Counted from the stretch's first letter, positions 34,600-46,866 are shown. The stretch: 64,000 bases of DNA from Thelonectria olida (GCA_020736575.1 JAGPYM010000074.1:1-64000); one strand, 5' to 3'. The notes: generated from the letters alone by a model not told the origin. Program-made: numbers and translations.

Positions 34600-35015
34600 T
34601 AAGGTAGTTATTAAACATGATAATGGTGTCGCGCTACCTATGCCAAGTGCCGGAAGTGTTCGTCCTGATGGCGGCGGTAATATTACAAACTAAAAGTCAA
34701 GCCAAAACTTCCCTATCTCGCTTTAAGCTGGGTCCTAGGTCGGCAGCTTTACCTCCTTATTGGGGGATTTTGCGCTATTATAGTATTGTAGCAACTGTGC
34801 GGCCTTTATTGCTATCTCAAGCAGCTGTTAGATGTAATAAGGCTATATGTGTTAGAAATAGGGCGCGGACAGCAGGCTAGATAAAGGAAGGCGACTGGTG
34901 CTATGGATACGTTGGGTGAGGCTCAGTATCCCCTATTCAGGCGGTTAGAGGTGTAACCTCTCCAATGAGCAGGCCTGGGTCCACCCCGGGCGAAATAAAA
35001 TACAATACAATACAT
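34600..35015 (+). mobile_element. Possible 3' end of a non-LTR (LINE/Tad-like) retrotransposon
   Basis: The segment ends in a short A-rich direct repeat (AAATAAAATACAATACAATACA at about 34995-35016), the sort of short-period tail found at the 3' ends of Tad-type LINEs. Just before it comes a GC-rich stretch with GGCCTGGGTCCACCCCGGGCG. No reverse transcriptase or endonuclease remains upstream, so this would be a dead 5'-truncated copy. The evidence is the tail alone. Confidence 0.3.
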
Positions 35016-35093
35016 TATCACAACGGCTTGAACGCAGACCAACTGAAAAATTGAACAACCTCTCTTCGAGGCACATATCATCGTGCATTTCCT

Positions 35094-36218
35094 GTGAAAA
35101 CCAGATCTATTAAACCCCCTCAACTCGGGCCGCTAGTTTTATCCACGCCAGTCCGACAATTATTATCGTCCGCGTTAGGCCCGGAAAGCGTGCTTGCTGA
35201 TCTACAACCACAATTATGTTACTGCATGAGATTAACACGGCTCTATTCTGAGTTGGCTTACCTCGGGGCTAGGTTTCGATATCCTGTTGGGAGGGCATAT
35301 TATAACTCTATTAAGAACCAAATGGCGAAGAACCGCAGAGTGTGGGTTGCATTGCAAATAGAGGCCCTCTCTTACTGTGCTCGCATTCCATATTTGCAAC
35401 TAATGAAATATCCGGCAGCCGATATCACTAGCAAACTGAGCTTTCTACATTCATCCAAGCCTAGAATGTGCGAAGCCGACGGCTGAGTTTTCTAAGGAAA
35501 CCATCCCCGAGTATGTATCGCCGAATATCTGGCCTGAACAAAAAGGTTCTGCCAGGTTTCAGATCTAGCCTAGAAAGCCTATGTTGCTTGCTCATTGGCG
35601 TAGCCGTACTGGTAGCACGCGCCTGCGATCGATATGCCGAGCAGCAAATCGAAGGTTACCTCAAAGGCTATATCGAACGTGTTGTCAAGATCAGCAACAC
35701 CACCAAGGTGAGATTGCTTCATTATTATCCACAATCTCAGAATGAAGCAGGAGCGTCGGATGCAGACGAAGACGACTGGTGTGATACAAATCTGGATCAT
35801 GGCTATTTGACAGCGCTGACATCAGCCATGTTCATTGATGAGCACAAGCAAATCCTGCGGTTTATCTAACACCCGACTCTAACCCTACCACTAAGTCACC
35901 CCGGAGTTGTTGGCTAGCCCCGACCCTACAGGTGGTTTATACGTCAAGTCACAAACGGGACAGACTGTGCAGGTAAAGATGCCTAGGGGCTGCATTGCCT
36001 TTCAAACTGGCGAGCCTTTGGAAAAGATCACTAGGGGCAAATTCAGAGCAGTTCCCCAGTCGGTTCGGGGCCTCAGGGCATCTGTGAGCGATGGGAAGAT
36101 CGCCAGGAATATTCTCGCCGTGGTCACGCGGCCGAATCTTGGCGACCAGGTCGATATTGATCAGCATATTACCTTTAGAGAATTTGCGAGGGGGGTCGTT
36201 AATAATAATACCGTCTGA
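35094..36218 (+). pseudogene. 2OG-Fe(II) oxygenase-like gene, degenerate
   Basis: Remains of a fungal 2-oxoglutarate/Fe(II)-dependent oxygenase (isopenicillin-N-synthase-like fold). Pieces in different frames follow the family's order: an N-terminal SALGPESVLADL region, EFSKETIPEYVSPNIWPEQ near 35490, VAVLVARACDRYAEQQIEGY, RLLHYYPQSQ, DDWCDTNLDHG, LTSAMFIDE, then GGLYVKSQTGQTVQV, CIAFQTGEPLE and FREFARGVV. Frames change near 35480 and 35535, and there is a stop near 35867. The iron ligands also appear lost: the His of the HxD motif reads Asn (TNLD) and the distal His reads Gln (AVPQSV). The gene is therefore dead both structurally and catalytically. Confidence 0.75.
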
Positions 36219-36845
36219 GAGGGATAAATCCCTCCAGTGGAATGCCTGTTTTAGAAATCTACGGCCGGTCTCCAGAAATTCCCGATTTAGGTTTGTATAG
36301 AATCCTGGTCCTGACTTGGATGAGGCACGGATTCAGCTTATATGTATTTGATTCAAATATTGTAAAAGTTTAGAGTTTAACGGAGCCAATATTTCAACTC
36401 ACCCATACGTTAATAAAAATTGCCTGGAAGATTCTCCCCGTCGCAGAAGTCGACCACTCTGTTCCCCCTTAACAGGCTGATTTCGGTTGGTGCAATATTG
36501 CCGGCTGTGATCTACTCAGTCAATATTTTGCTTCCTGTTGTGAAATGGTTGACAGACGCCGTATCTCTTATATGGCTTTTTTTTAAAAAGAAAAACCCAA
36601 CTTAAGGAGTGACTACGACTCAAGGAATCCTTGAGGCAAGGTCAAAAAGACAAGCTTTTCGGGGCAGCAAAAGCCGTAGAGACTTGGGGGAAAAGAAAAT
36701 CAAGTCAGAGGCAAAGCCATTAGTTCAAAGCGCTAACATATCTTGTAGAACCCTTCACTGTCTTGCCTATGAGATAACAAGACCATAGTCGAGGTAGCAT
36801 CACTGCTCACAGCCTCCTCTAGTTGTCCAACCGTGACTCGTCCAC
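36219..36845. other. Intergenic region, no supported gene
   Basis: About 630 bp between the oxygenase relic and the 3' end of the membrane-protein gene; no feature recognised. Confidence 0.45.
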
Positions 36846-38019
36846 TTAAGAATCACTCAAGTAAAAGTCAGAGACTCCGTGCGAAGGTTCCGGCTCCTCG
36901 ATGTGCGCCGGCGATCTGGTTTTGCAGGGCCGTAATGTGTCCGTACAGTTCCTGTGTTCACTTCGCATTGCATCAAGGCTGTTCTCTTGATGTAATACAT
37001 AGGGCTTTGGATGACGATTCGGACCGGGTCGACTGAGAGATGAGGTCATTTGCACATGATCCGCATACACAAGTTTTGAAGCAAGCAAGTCGATGCTGGT
37101 CGAGAATTAGCTGGCATGTCTTACGTGGAGAGAAAGAACACAAGATTCATGAAATTTTTCGGACGGGGGCGGGACGGTTTTAAAAAAAAATGAAAAAGTT
37201 AGGGATCCAAGTCGACTTACTATAAAACAACTGGGAAGAGACATAGTAAAGCGTACATGAATCGATCCAGCTGATTAGCTAGGTTCGTTGCCTGCTGCCC
37301 CGGTACCTGGAGTGAGTGCGTAATTGTTCGAAGTATGCCCTGAACTGCTAGGATGGCGACCCGAACTTCCGTGCTTCGCGTTAAGGATCGAAAGATGCCA
37401 ACCCCCAACCCAGCTTGAAGTGATGTCTTTTTTACGGACGTCAGTCTCGCGATGAGAAAATAAGCACTGAGGCATTCAAGAACTGCCATGAAGCCGAAGT
37501 AGCCGATATGGAGGTCGTCCACGATGACCCGTTTTGTCATATCGTCGTGGAGAATATACCGCGCCCTGAAGAGAATAATGAAACACCGCACCACAACAAT
37601 GGCGATCATGAGAAACCAGAATAGCCAGATAAACACATATCGGCGGGTCCCATATAAAACATGCCGGAGGATAATGTAGCTATACATTAGTAAACCTGCT
37701 TCTTGCACCTAAACGGTGCAGGCGAGGGACGTCAGTTGACGCATGAACAAGGACTCGCGTTGCTCTTTGAGGGTCATACCAGCCAGAAAATATCTCCAAG
37801 CACTGACGTTGCCGCTCTCTTTGATCTAGGATATGATGTGTAGTAGGTGTAGAAGCAGAGACCATTAGCCACGGCTCCGGCAGCCGAAGTTACAATCGGT
37901 ACAGAGGCGAGGAGAGAGAAGCTCGTGATACCGCAGACGAGAAAGCCGAATAGAACATTGGCCATACAGATGGTACTAAGAATCGACCAGCTCACTTCGA
38001 AGAATGCTGATGACAACAT
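36846..38019 (-). CDS. Fungal multi-pass integral membrane protein
   Basis: Predicted 325-residue protein with about seven hydrophobic segments, of an uncharacterised fungal membrane family. Exons: 38019-37780, 37708-37221 and 37095-36846, with introns of 71 and 125 bp. Joining them gives one frame and restores FWLVQEAGLLMYSY at the first junction and LYIDLLASKLVYAD at the second. Segments include MLSSAFFEVSWSILST, FGFLVCGITSFSLLA, YVFIWLFWFLMIAIVVV and YFGFMAVLECLSAYFLIA. The C-terminal 80 residues are hydrophilic and presumably cytoplasmic. The frame is open to a TTG at 38034; ATG 38019 was chosen. No transport or receptor motif is recognised. Confidence 0.78.
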
Positions 38020-38454
38020 TGTTAGCTGATGCAATCGACCGTGGTATAAGGAGGAGTCTGCGGGAGAGGCGAAGAGTGGAGAGTAGAGAGTGGAGACGGA
38101 AAGAAATTACCATGGGGCCGCCCTGGAGAAGTCGGCCTTATATTCTACATTGGTGTAGATGACTAAATTGCCCTAATCCTTAATCGATCGTTTTTGTGGC
38201 TTAGAATCTAGACCATGACTTTCGGGACTATCGGCCGTCCCAGCGTCATCCAGGCCGCCTAATTGCACACTTTAGGTGCCTTGCATTTGGGTGATAAGAT
38301 GGGCTAACTCGCCCTGGTTTAGAGATCCCTTTGGGTCAAAGGTTAATAGTTAACATCGACCATAAGTCAACCGACCGCCCCCTTAACTGACCACGCCTTC
38401 CACTTTGGAACTAGTGCTACGTTTTTCTGTTTTGAGTTGTAGCCCGTGACCTCA

Positions 38455-39860
38455 ATTGATCTTTTATAATTTAAATATTTTTTTAAGAGATTTTAATTTA
38501 GCTAACTAGTTAATAAACTAAATTAATTAAATTAATTATATTTTTAAGCTTTTTATTTAATAATAATTATATCTTTTTATAATAAATTTATTTTATAAAT
38601 TAGTATTAAATAGATTTAAAAAAAAAAATTTATAAAATAGATTTAATAGTTATATAATTTAATAAATTATAGCTAAAATTAAAAAACAGCTTATTATTTT
38701 ATAATAAAATAATTTTATAATTTAAATTTTATTTTAAAATACTATTAATTATACTTTTTAATATATATAAATTTAATAATTAGCATTTTAATTATTTTTT
38801 AAATAAAAGACTTTAATTATTTATAAATTAAAATTTTATAATTTTTATTTTTTATTTAAAAATAGCTATTATAATTTAGCAATTTATTTTTAAAGCGTAG
38901 TTTAATTAATATAATTATATAAAAATTTAAACTATTTTTTTTAAAAACTTTTAAAATATTTATTATTATTATTATTAAAAAAGCTAATAATTTAAATATA
39001 TATTAAAAGTTTATATAAGCTAAATCCTAGCCTTTTATTTATTATAATAAGCTTTTTAATAAAATATATAATTAGTTTTAAAATAAAAGTTTCTATTAAA
39101 TAAATGTTATTTAAAAAACTTTATTTTATTTAAAATATTTATAAAATAAAATTATAAAAGGTTAGAAAAAATAAACTTATAATTAATTAAAAAGTAAATA
39201 ATTATAAAAAAATATTTTAAAATTTATAATTAAACTTGTATTTTAAAAGCTTTTTATATTATTAGCTAGTTTTTTACTTATATATTATTTTTAAAAGTTA
39301 ATTAGTTTTATAATTATAATTATTTATAAATTTAAAGTGTTTAAATAACACTATTTTATAATTTAAAAAATAGTTAAACTTATAAAAAAATTAGTTTAAA
39401 ATAGCTAATTAAAATTTTATTTATTAAATTAGAATAATTAAATTAAAAATAGCTGTTTATTTTAAATAATTATTATTTATAATATTTTATATTTTTTATA
39501 ACTAGCTCTATTTTATATTATTTATAAAGGGAAAACTTTTAACTTTTAAATATATTTAAACTTAAATACTATTATAAGTAATTAGCTATAATATATAACT
39601 TTATTATTAGCTAATTTATTTTAATAATTAATATAATATACCTTAGCTTTTAAAACTAGCTTTTAGCTCTTATAATATTAAAAAAATCTATTTATTATAT
39701 TTAATTATTTTATATATTAATATAATATAAGCTAATTAGAAAGCCCTTTTATAAATAGCTTAAAAGTATTATAAAGTGCTTACACTTAACTAGCTATAGT
39801 TATTAAAATTAATCTAATTATAAGAATGTTCTAATTACTACTAATTAAAAGCCACGGACT
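38455..39860. repeat. AT-rich RIP-like block, 1.4 kb
   Basis: Nearly pure A/T with no CG dinucleotides to speak of and no long open frame. It contains one copy of the module that recurs in the 7.2-13.3 kb block, so both blocks descend from the same repeat family. The flanks (38020-38454 and 39861-40276) have normal composition and no gene. Confidence 0.82.
38960..39128 (+). repeat. Dispersed AT-rich repeat, copy 6
   Basis: Same landmark order as the five copies at 7.6-12.3 kb (AAAAAAGCTAATAATTTAAA, TCCTAGCCTTTTATTTATTA, AATAAGCTTTTTAATAAAA, AAAGTTTCTATTAAATAAA), about 27 kb away from the nearest. Confidence 0.6.
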
Positions 39861-40276
39861 GAAAAGAGAACTAGCTATGCGCCCTCACATAGCTAGCCAT
39901 AACTGGCCCAGAGTAGCCAACACGTTAAAACCGGGCGCACCCCTCGCAAAGCCCAATCTCGTAAATGGTATGATCAGGTGCTTTGAGCTTTGGCGTGATT
40001 AATCATATTGCCCTTAGTACTGGACCAATGGCATTTAACCATGGCCTGTGGAAGATTGGCATGAGCAAAATACCACATGGCTAGAGTCACTCGGGAGTGC
40101 GGCACAGAGGCCCATTCGCAACTTATCCGGCTCGGAGCTGATCTCTATTCGCATTGATCGCCGCTACAGCACGGCTATGGCGAATATTGAAATACTGTGA
40201 GGTGGCTGCTATTTGTGCGCAAAAACTTGCCCTCACCTGGATCAGGTGCAATGTCGCATTATTAATGTGACGTTGG

Positions 40277-42237
40277 ATGCGATCCAATAGGAATACTAGC
40301 GGCTGGTTAATTTCCTTTTATCTGGCGGCCATCCTGACGTACGTGTCTCCTTATTATGTAGTGCGGGATTCCGGGGTAATTCGCGGGGGATGGGGTATTC
40401 ATGGGCAGCTCCTGCGAAACAACGGCTTTCAAGGCGACAGCCCCGACTTGACAGCTTATGGAGCCGTGGGTTCTGTCACGTTGGCTGTAGACACTGATTA
40501 TCTATTATCGACGGCCATTACCGACTCACTAAAAGTCGATTTGGCGTCAGATGCTACTAGAACGGTCAGATTCTACAACAAAGGATACCTCTATGTCCCA
40601 GTGAACGAGGATGAGTATGCCAATTATTTCTAGGTCAAGGGCGACTACGAAGGAGACGTTGAGTTGTCCCTCTACGGCCCAAGAGGAACAGTCTATGGCT
40701 CAAAGACGATCTCCATCAGTATCAACTCCAGTTCATGGACATACTACGACACCTCCTTCTCTTCTTCGCAGAGCTACGAGTCCAACAACCTGTGGTCTCC
40801 CACCTTTGACGCCAGCGCGATTGCCCGGTCATCGCTTTATTTCGATCTTGTGCAGATGTTTCCTGTAACGTACCACGAGCGTTACAACGGGTTGCAAAAG
40901 GATGTAGCAGAGTATCTTGAGCAGATGAAACCTTCGTTTCTCAGATTTCCTAGGGGTAACAACCTGGAAGGACAGACGATAGCTTCCCACTGGAAGTGGA
41001 ATGAGACAATCGGCCCTGTGCACTTGCGCCCCAGCAGGGAAAGGGATTGGGGATACCCAAACACGGATGCTTTGGGTTTAATTGAGTATATGCTGTGGTG
41101 AGTGATGCCGTCTTCTTGGAAAGCGTTTACTGACACTGTATAGGTGCGTGGATATGGACATGGAGCCGCTACTTGCAGTCTGGGCTGGCTTCAGCTTGGG
41201 CGGCGAGACAGTGACCGGAGACGCTCTCAAACCATACATGGACGACATCCTCAACGAGATGGAGTTTCTTCTCGGTGACACGAACACGACGTATGGTGTC
41301 CTACGAGCAGAATACAGCCACTCTGATCCGTTCTCACTAAACTGCATTGAGATTGGCAACGAGGATTTTCTTGTATGTGACACCTATGCCTCACGCTTCA
41401 CGGACATTTACGACGCCATTCACAAGGCGTACCCGGATATCCAATTTATTGCATCCACCATGGAGGCTGATTGTCTCCCTTCCACTCTACCGTCGGATGC
41501 ATGGGTCGACGAGCATCATTATCTCTCCCCAGGTGATTTTGTCGCTTCGTTCAATGAGTGGGACAATGTCGATCGCACTACTGGCTATGGTATTCTAGTG
41601 GATAAATATGCCAGCACTACAGGGAACGACGGCAGTACAACATACTGGAGCAACGTGCAAGGTAGCGTGTCCGAGGCAGTCTACATGATTGGGATGGAGC
41701 GCGATAGCGACGTTGTCAAGATGGCTAGTTTTGCGCCTTCGCTGGAGCACTATGATATGGCACAGTGGTCGGTGAGTTGAAGCCCTTGGCCATCTTTGTT
41801 TTTGAGTATAGCTGATCATGAACATTTAGCCCGATCTTTTCGGTGTAAACTCAACCGTTGGGTCCATCACCGGCAACGCTTCATCCTGGGTACAGTACCT
41901 CTTCTCTACCAATCGCGGCGACACCATCCTTCCCGTAACTTCGGGCAGCGACTTTGGACCGGTGTACGGGGTTGCCTCGTCGAAATCTAGCAGTACCTTT
42001 TACGTGAAGCTTGCCAACTGCGGAGACACGGACCAAAGCGTCACTGTTAAATTTGCCGATGAAAGCTTCGATGGAGATGCGACTCTTAGCACCGTGAGTA
42101 GTTCAGAGTTAGTCGCCAATTATCCGGGTATTTTGAGTGTTACGCCGCAGGATAAGATGGTCAGTGGCAGCGCTGCTGATGGATACACTTTTGTTCTGCC
42201 TGCATGGGGAGTGGGTGTCCTTGCGGTGGACGTTTAG
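40277..42237 (+). pseudogene. GH51 alpha-L-arabinofuranosidase, mutationally inactivated
   Basis: Would encode a secreted enzyme removing arabinose from plant hemicellulose. Exons 40277-41097, 41144-41771 and 41830-42237 keep one frame for 619 codons with a single in-frame TAG at 40631-40633, where a Trp codon would need one G-to-A change. The family order is present: GGWGIHGQLLRNNGFQG, FPVTYHERYNGL, MKPSFLRFP, TIASHWKWNETIG, LLAVWAGFSLGG, EIGNED (acid/base Glu retained), LEHYDMAQWS and the C-terminal beta domain. The position of the catalytic nucleophile (GEYAS-type in the family) reads DKYAS, codon AAA at 41604-41606. Several conserved Gly are Arg, Ser or Asp. The usual MFEDI motif is also gone. 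The changes fit mild RIP. Confidence 0.83.
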
Positions 42238-42271
42238 CTAATTCACTTGTTTTAGTCATTGAATATGAATA

Positions 42272-44007
42272 TTACCAGCTCGCGTAAACTACTCCTTCAT
42301 AGGGTTTGAGTTGAACGCCGTCTGCCTCGATAGTCTCAGCGTTGGTCCCAATCAACTTCTTCCACCCAACGTATCCCTGGAGCTTGAAGGTCTGCTGCTT
42401 CCATGAAAAGTTCAACATGACCAGAGCTATCTTACCTTCGTAACTCCTCATTGTATAAGCAAAAATATTCTCGTCATCCCCATACTCCTCCAGAATAGAG
42501 TATTTCCCATAGACAAAGACATCCTTCTCTCGCTGTCGAAGGGCAAGGACCTGTCTCCAAAACGCCAACACACTATCATCATACTTCTCCTGTTGCGCAA
42601 CGTTCCACTCGTCAAAGTCATCGTTGACGCGCATCCAAGGCTGTGAACCCTTTGTAAAACCGCCATACTTCTCGGCGTTCCATTGCATAGGCAGTCTTCC
42701 GTTATCACGAGCCTTTAGCCTCATCTCTCTCATAACATCCGACATGTCAGCACCGGGGCCTCTCCGTTCCAATTCACTCTCGTAATAATTCCTCCCTTCG
42801 ACGTCAATGTAATCGTCAAGCGTCCATGATTCAGGCGCATTCGCCATGCCAATTTCCTGGCCTTGCAGCAAGAATAACGTTCCACTCAGAGTGCTCAGAT
42901 ACACAGCCAGCATCTTTGCTGCCTCCTTTCGATACTGCGGAAGATCTGATCCGTACCGCGAGAGCGAGCGGCCAGAGTCGTGATTGTCCATGTACACCGA
43001 GTTCCAGCCGTCGAACCGAAGCATGGCGTTTTGCCACCGGTTGGTGATGACCTTGAGCTTGGACAGGCGGAAATCATCGCGTTCGTACTTGTGGTTGACT
43101 CCAAAGTCCATGTCCACAATGTCGCCCGTAAATAGCATATTCAGCTCGTGTCGATCCTTGGCAACGTATTGAGCGACGCTGTCTTCATCTTTCGTGAAAC
43201 CCAGCTCGCCGACGGTCATGCAATTGTACTTGTCCAAAACCTTTTCGCGCATCTCTCGAATGTATTCGTGCATCCGCGGACCGCTGGCAAAGTACTTGTT
43301 ACCAGGCTGGAACTCGTCGTCGGGACGTGTGATGGGTGCATCGGGGAGGTCCGGATGCTTGGACATGAGGTTCATCGAGTCGATTCGCCAACCGTCGACG
43401 CCCTTGTCGAGCCAAAACTCCATATCCGCATAAGTAGCTCGGCGCATGTCGCCGTTGGCCCAGTTCAAGTCTGGCTGTGATGGGAGGAAGAGGGCGAGGT
43501 AGTATTGGCCAGAATGCTCGTCCCACGCCCAAGCGCTGCCACCAAAAATGGAAGCCCAGTTATTCGGGGGTTGTCGAGTGCCGTCCGCATCGATCTTGGC
43601 GTCGCGCCAGAAATACCAATCCCTCTTCGGAGAATCCCTGGATGAACGTGATTCTCGGAACCACTCGTGCTCATGACTAGTGTGGTTAACCACCAGGTCC
43701 AAAAGAACCTTGATGCTTCGTTCATGGCAGCCCCGGATCAGTGTCTCGACGTCCTCAACAGTGCCATAAGGACGGTGAATGTTGCGGTAGTCGGAGACAT
43801 CATAGCCCATGTCAAGTTGAGGACTCTTGAAGATGGGTGACAGCCAAATGGCCGTGGCCCCGACGGATTGGATGTAGTCGAGTTTAGAGATGATGCCGGG
43901 GAGGTCACCCAGCCCATCTGCGTTGGAGTCGAGGAAGCTAGCTGGGTAAATTTGGTATACCACGGCTTCTTTCCACCATTGTCGGTCGGGGGGTTAGGCG
44001 CTGACAT
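42272..44007 (-). CDS. Maltase-type alpha-glucosidase (GH13), start frameshifted
   Basis: Intracellular-type alpha-glucosidase that would hydrolyse maltose and related oligosaccharides. The main frame (43963-42272) is intact over some 560 codons and holds all GH13 catalytic residues: DGWRIDSMN (nucleophile Asp), TVGELGF (acid/base Glu) and MDNHDSGRS (transition-state Asp). It also has the usual ASFLDSN and GLPM/RLPMQWN regions. The N-terminus is split: ATG 44007 starts in another frame (MSAPNPP), while the expected WWKEAVVYQIYP lies in the main frame behind a TAA. One extra C in the C6 run at 43988-43993 (minus-strand sense) would join them. So this is either a one-base frameshift or a sequence error. 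It is head to head with a sugar permease. Confidence 0.87.
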
Positions 44008-44692
44008 GGTGGCGATGGAGTTATTGATGAAAAGTGAATCTCCTCGACCCGTGTCGAGAACACGCGAGTCGTTTGCTCTTTTCTCTCTCTTATAGACGAG
44101 TGTCAGGTGCTTAAGTCTAGCTCAAGTCCGTCATTGTGAGCCGCGTATACACTAGCCAACTGGATGAATGCCGGCTGGATTCGATGGTTGAATTATGATT
44201 CGCCAAAGGCCACTTTCTATTCCCTTTAACCAGTCTTGTGAAGGGTGGTGCGGCTCCCGGGGATACAGTCCAAGTGGGCATGCCGAGTGCCCTATCCAAT
44301 GATAATTCACCCCCGAGCCACCCACTGAGAAATTTGTTGGGCCAATAGAAATTCACCCAGTTCACCCGAGTCAATAGTTACGAAGTGCGGCGAACAGTTC
44401 CCAAGCTACCGTGAGAATAACTGAACCCGTCACAAGCAATGAAGGGTTTTTTCGTCCCAACCTCACGGTCACGTTAGCCTCGCCTGATTCCCCATGGGGC
44501 TCCTCTCCGTCGACTGAGTCTGGGGATCACGAGCTAATGCTTCTGTCGGACCGATGAGATTCTATAGGGCCAAGCATTTCACATAAAGACTCTATATGAT
44601 GCACCTTGTCAGTTTGAGAAGAACCTACAATCACTTCCAAATCACTTCACTCTCCTTGACCAATCTCATTCTGTCTTAACCCATCACCCAAC
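44008..44692. promoter_or_regulatory. Divergent promoter of maltase and sugar permease
   Basis: 685 bp between two start codons. It contains CCAAT boxes at 44296-44300 and 44342-44346 and sites fitting the CreA carbon-catabolite repressor consensus SYGGRG at 44257-44262 and 44520-44525. These short motifs are expected by chance fairly often, so they only suggest glucose repression. No CGG-N8-CGG site of the AmyR/MalR type was found. Confidence 0.4.
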
Positions 44693-46374
44693 ATGACTGG
44701 CAAGTCAGCTGCTCCGACGACCGTGGTGTCTGTATCATCAGACCACGTCGAGAAGGCCGCAGCAGTCGATGAAGCAGCTGTTCTAAAGGCCATTGAAGCT
44801 CAAGACCTCACCCCAAAGCAGCAATATCAGCGACTGTGGACCAACCTCAAGAAAGACAAGCGATACGTCTTTTGGTCCCTCTACACCATGTCCCTCGTCT
44901 TCGGATGGGGTTACGATTCCGGTCTTTCAGGCGTCGCCATCGCTTTTCCCGAGTTCCGCGAGGTCTACGGGAAATACTACGAAGCTGGCGACCAATTCGT
45001 CATCCCGGCTCTTTGGCAGTCTCTCTGGAACGCTGCTAGCACCATTGGCCAAGTTTTTGGAGCTTTCTTGACGGGTCAGTTTGCCGACTACTTTGGCCGT
45101 AAAGCTGTGCTGTGGACCGCCGTTGTGCTGTCCTTGGCCTCGTCTTTCGCCCTTGTATTCGCACCGAGTCTTCCTGTCCTCTTCGTCTCCAAGCTTCTGC
45201 TGGGCTTGTCTGTCGGCTTGTCCACCGTCACTCCTCCGCTCTACGTCACTGAGAACGCCCCCTCTGCACTTCGAAGCTCTCTCAGTTCCCTGACAAACGT
45301 CATTATCGTCCTGGGTTTCTTCCTCTCTTCCATCACTGGTTGGGGATCTTCCAAGATTGATGGAGAATGGAGCTATCGACTTGCCTTTGTCATGACCTTT
45401 CTCGTCCCGACGCTGTTCGCCATTGTGCTGCCGTTTCTTCCCGAGTCGCCTGTTTGGTACGTGAAGAAGGGCAGGGATGACGATGCACGCAAGGCCATCA
45501 TCAAGCTGTATGGCGAGCATGCTGATGTCGAGGAGCGGCTTAACCTGATCAAGTCTGAACTCGAGGTCGCAGCAGGCGAGGCCAACATGGCCAAGCAGAC
45601 AAGTTGGAGGGCCATCTTTTCAAAGGAGCACCGGGCCCGAACTCTGGTCGCTGTACTTGGGTTGCAGTCTCAGAACTTTTCTGGTGGTTATTTCGCAAGT
45701 AAGTGAACACTAAAAACATCACATTTTGTGTGGTGGTTACTAACTCGGCCGCAGATACCTACCAAACCTACTATTTCGAACTCATCGGCCAATCCGACCC
45801 ATTCGGGCTGACTGCAATCTCCTCCACGCTCCAATTCCTCTCCAACTGCGTCGCCGTCACGGTTTCCGACGTCCTTCCTCGCCGAAAGTCCTTGGTCGGT
45901 GGTGGTACACTTCTCTGCTGCTGGTCTATCATCATTGCTGGAACTTCGTTGGCTGGCACGTCCAATAAAGCCGCCAACACAGCCCTGCTCGCTTTCATGA
46001 TTACATGGTCGATGCTATACACTGCCACGGTGGGATGTTTCGGATGGGCCGTTGCCCAGGAGACTGCCTCACAAGCCACCAGGCCCAAGACGATTGCTTT
46101 CAGCCTGGTGTGCCAGCAACTCACGGCCCTCATGTTATCGTCGGTCTTTCCTTATTTCATCAACCCTGATCAGCTGAACTGGGGCGGAAAGGTCATGTTC
46201 TTGTTTGTTGCCGCCGAGGTTATTGTCCTGGGAACCTTGTTCTTTTTCCAGCCTGAGACGAAGAACAGAACGTACCATGACATTGACTTCATGTACGCGC
46301 AGGGAGTTCCTCCCAGGAAGTTTAGCGAGTTTGTGGTGAATGATGGGGCCGTGGTTAGAAAAGCAATGAAGTAG
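44693..46374 (+). CDS. MFS sugar transporter, maltose/alpha-glucoside permease type
   Basis: Plasma-membrane proton-coupled sugar importer of the major facilitator superfamily, 541 residues. Exons 44693-45698 and 45755-46374; the 56-bp intron has a TACTAAC branch site. Motifs: GWGYDSGLSG in TM1, DYFGRK loop (sugar-porter D-R/K-G-R-R type), PESPVWYVKKGR at the end of TM6 and PETKNRTYHDID after TM12. The N-terminal 60 residues are hydrophilic. The tail with FMYAQGVPPRKF is of the kind found in fungal alpha-glucoside permeases. Position beside a maltase and a Zn2Cys6 regulator supports maltose as substrate by context only. Twelve hydrophobic segments can be followed, none broken. Confidence 0.9.
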
Positions 46375-46866
46375 AAGGTAGTTGTGGGAGTGTCGTTGAC
46401 GATGCGCGTGGTTTTTCTCCATAGTTTGAGTATTAGATAACCATTGACCGCGGGGAGAGATTAAAGGGATTGGCAACTCGGGAGTTGAATTAGTTGGAAG
46501 ACTACCATTAACTTGGAGAGAAAAGTGAGTAAATCTAATAAATCAAGTAGTCGAATGATGAGAAAATTTTCTATTAGCTTTGTTACACCATTTGAGTCAC
46601 GGGAATGCTCAAACAATTATTACGACTTAGTAGATATATAGGCTCATGAATCATGGCCAGAGACAGTAAAGCATTAACGGAGAGGAGGGGCGAAAGGAGA
46701 AATCAGTCCACGGCTCCGATGGCCGTTGACGCTACGGGGTGAGCCGGGGTGTCCTCTCCGCAAACTAATAACTGAGCCATCCCCCCGCAAACTTTCAAAC
46801 TTGCCCCCATTCATTCACTCACTACGGAGTACCGAGACTCCCTACCCACCTGTGCCTGATCGGATC

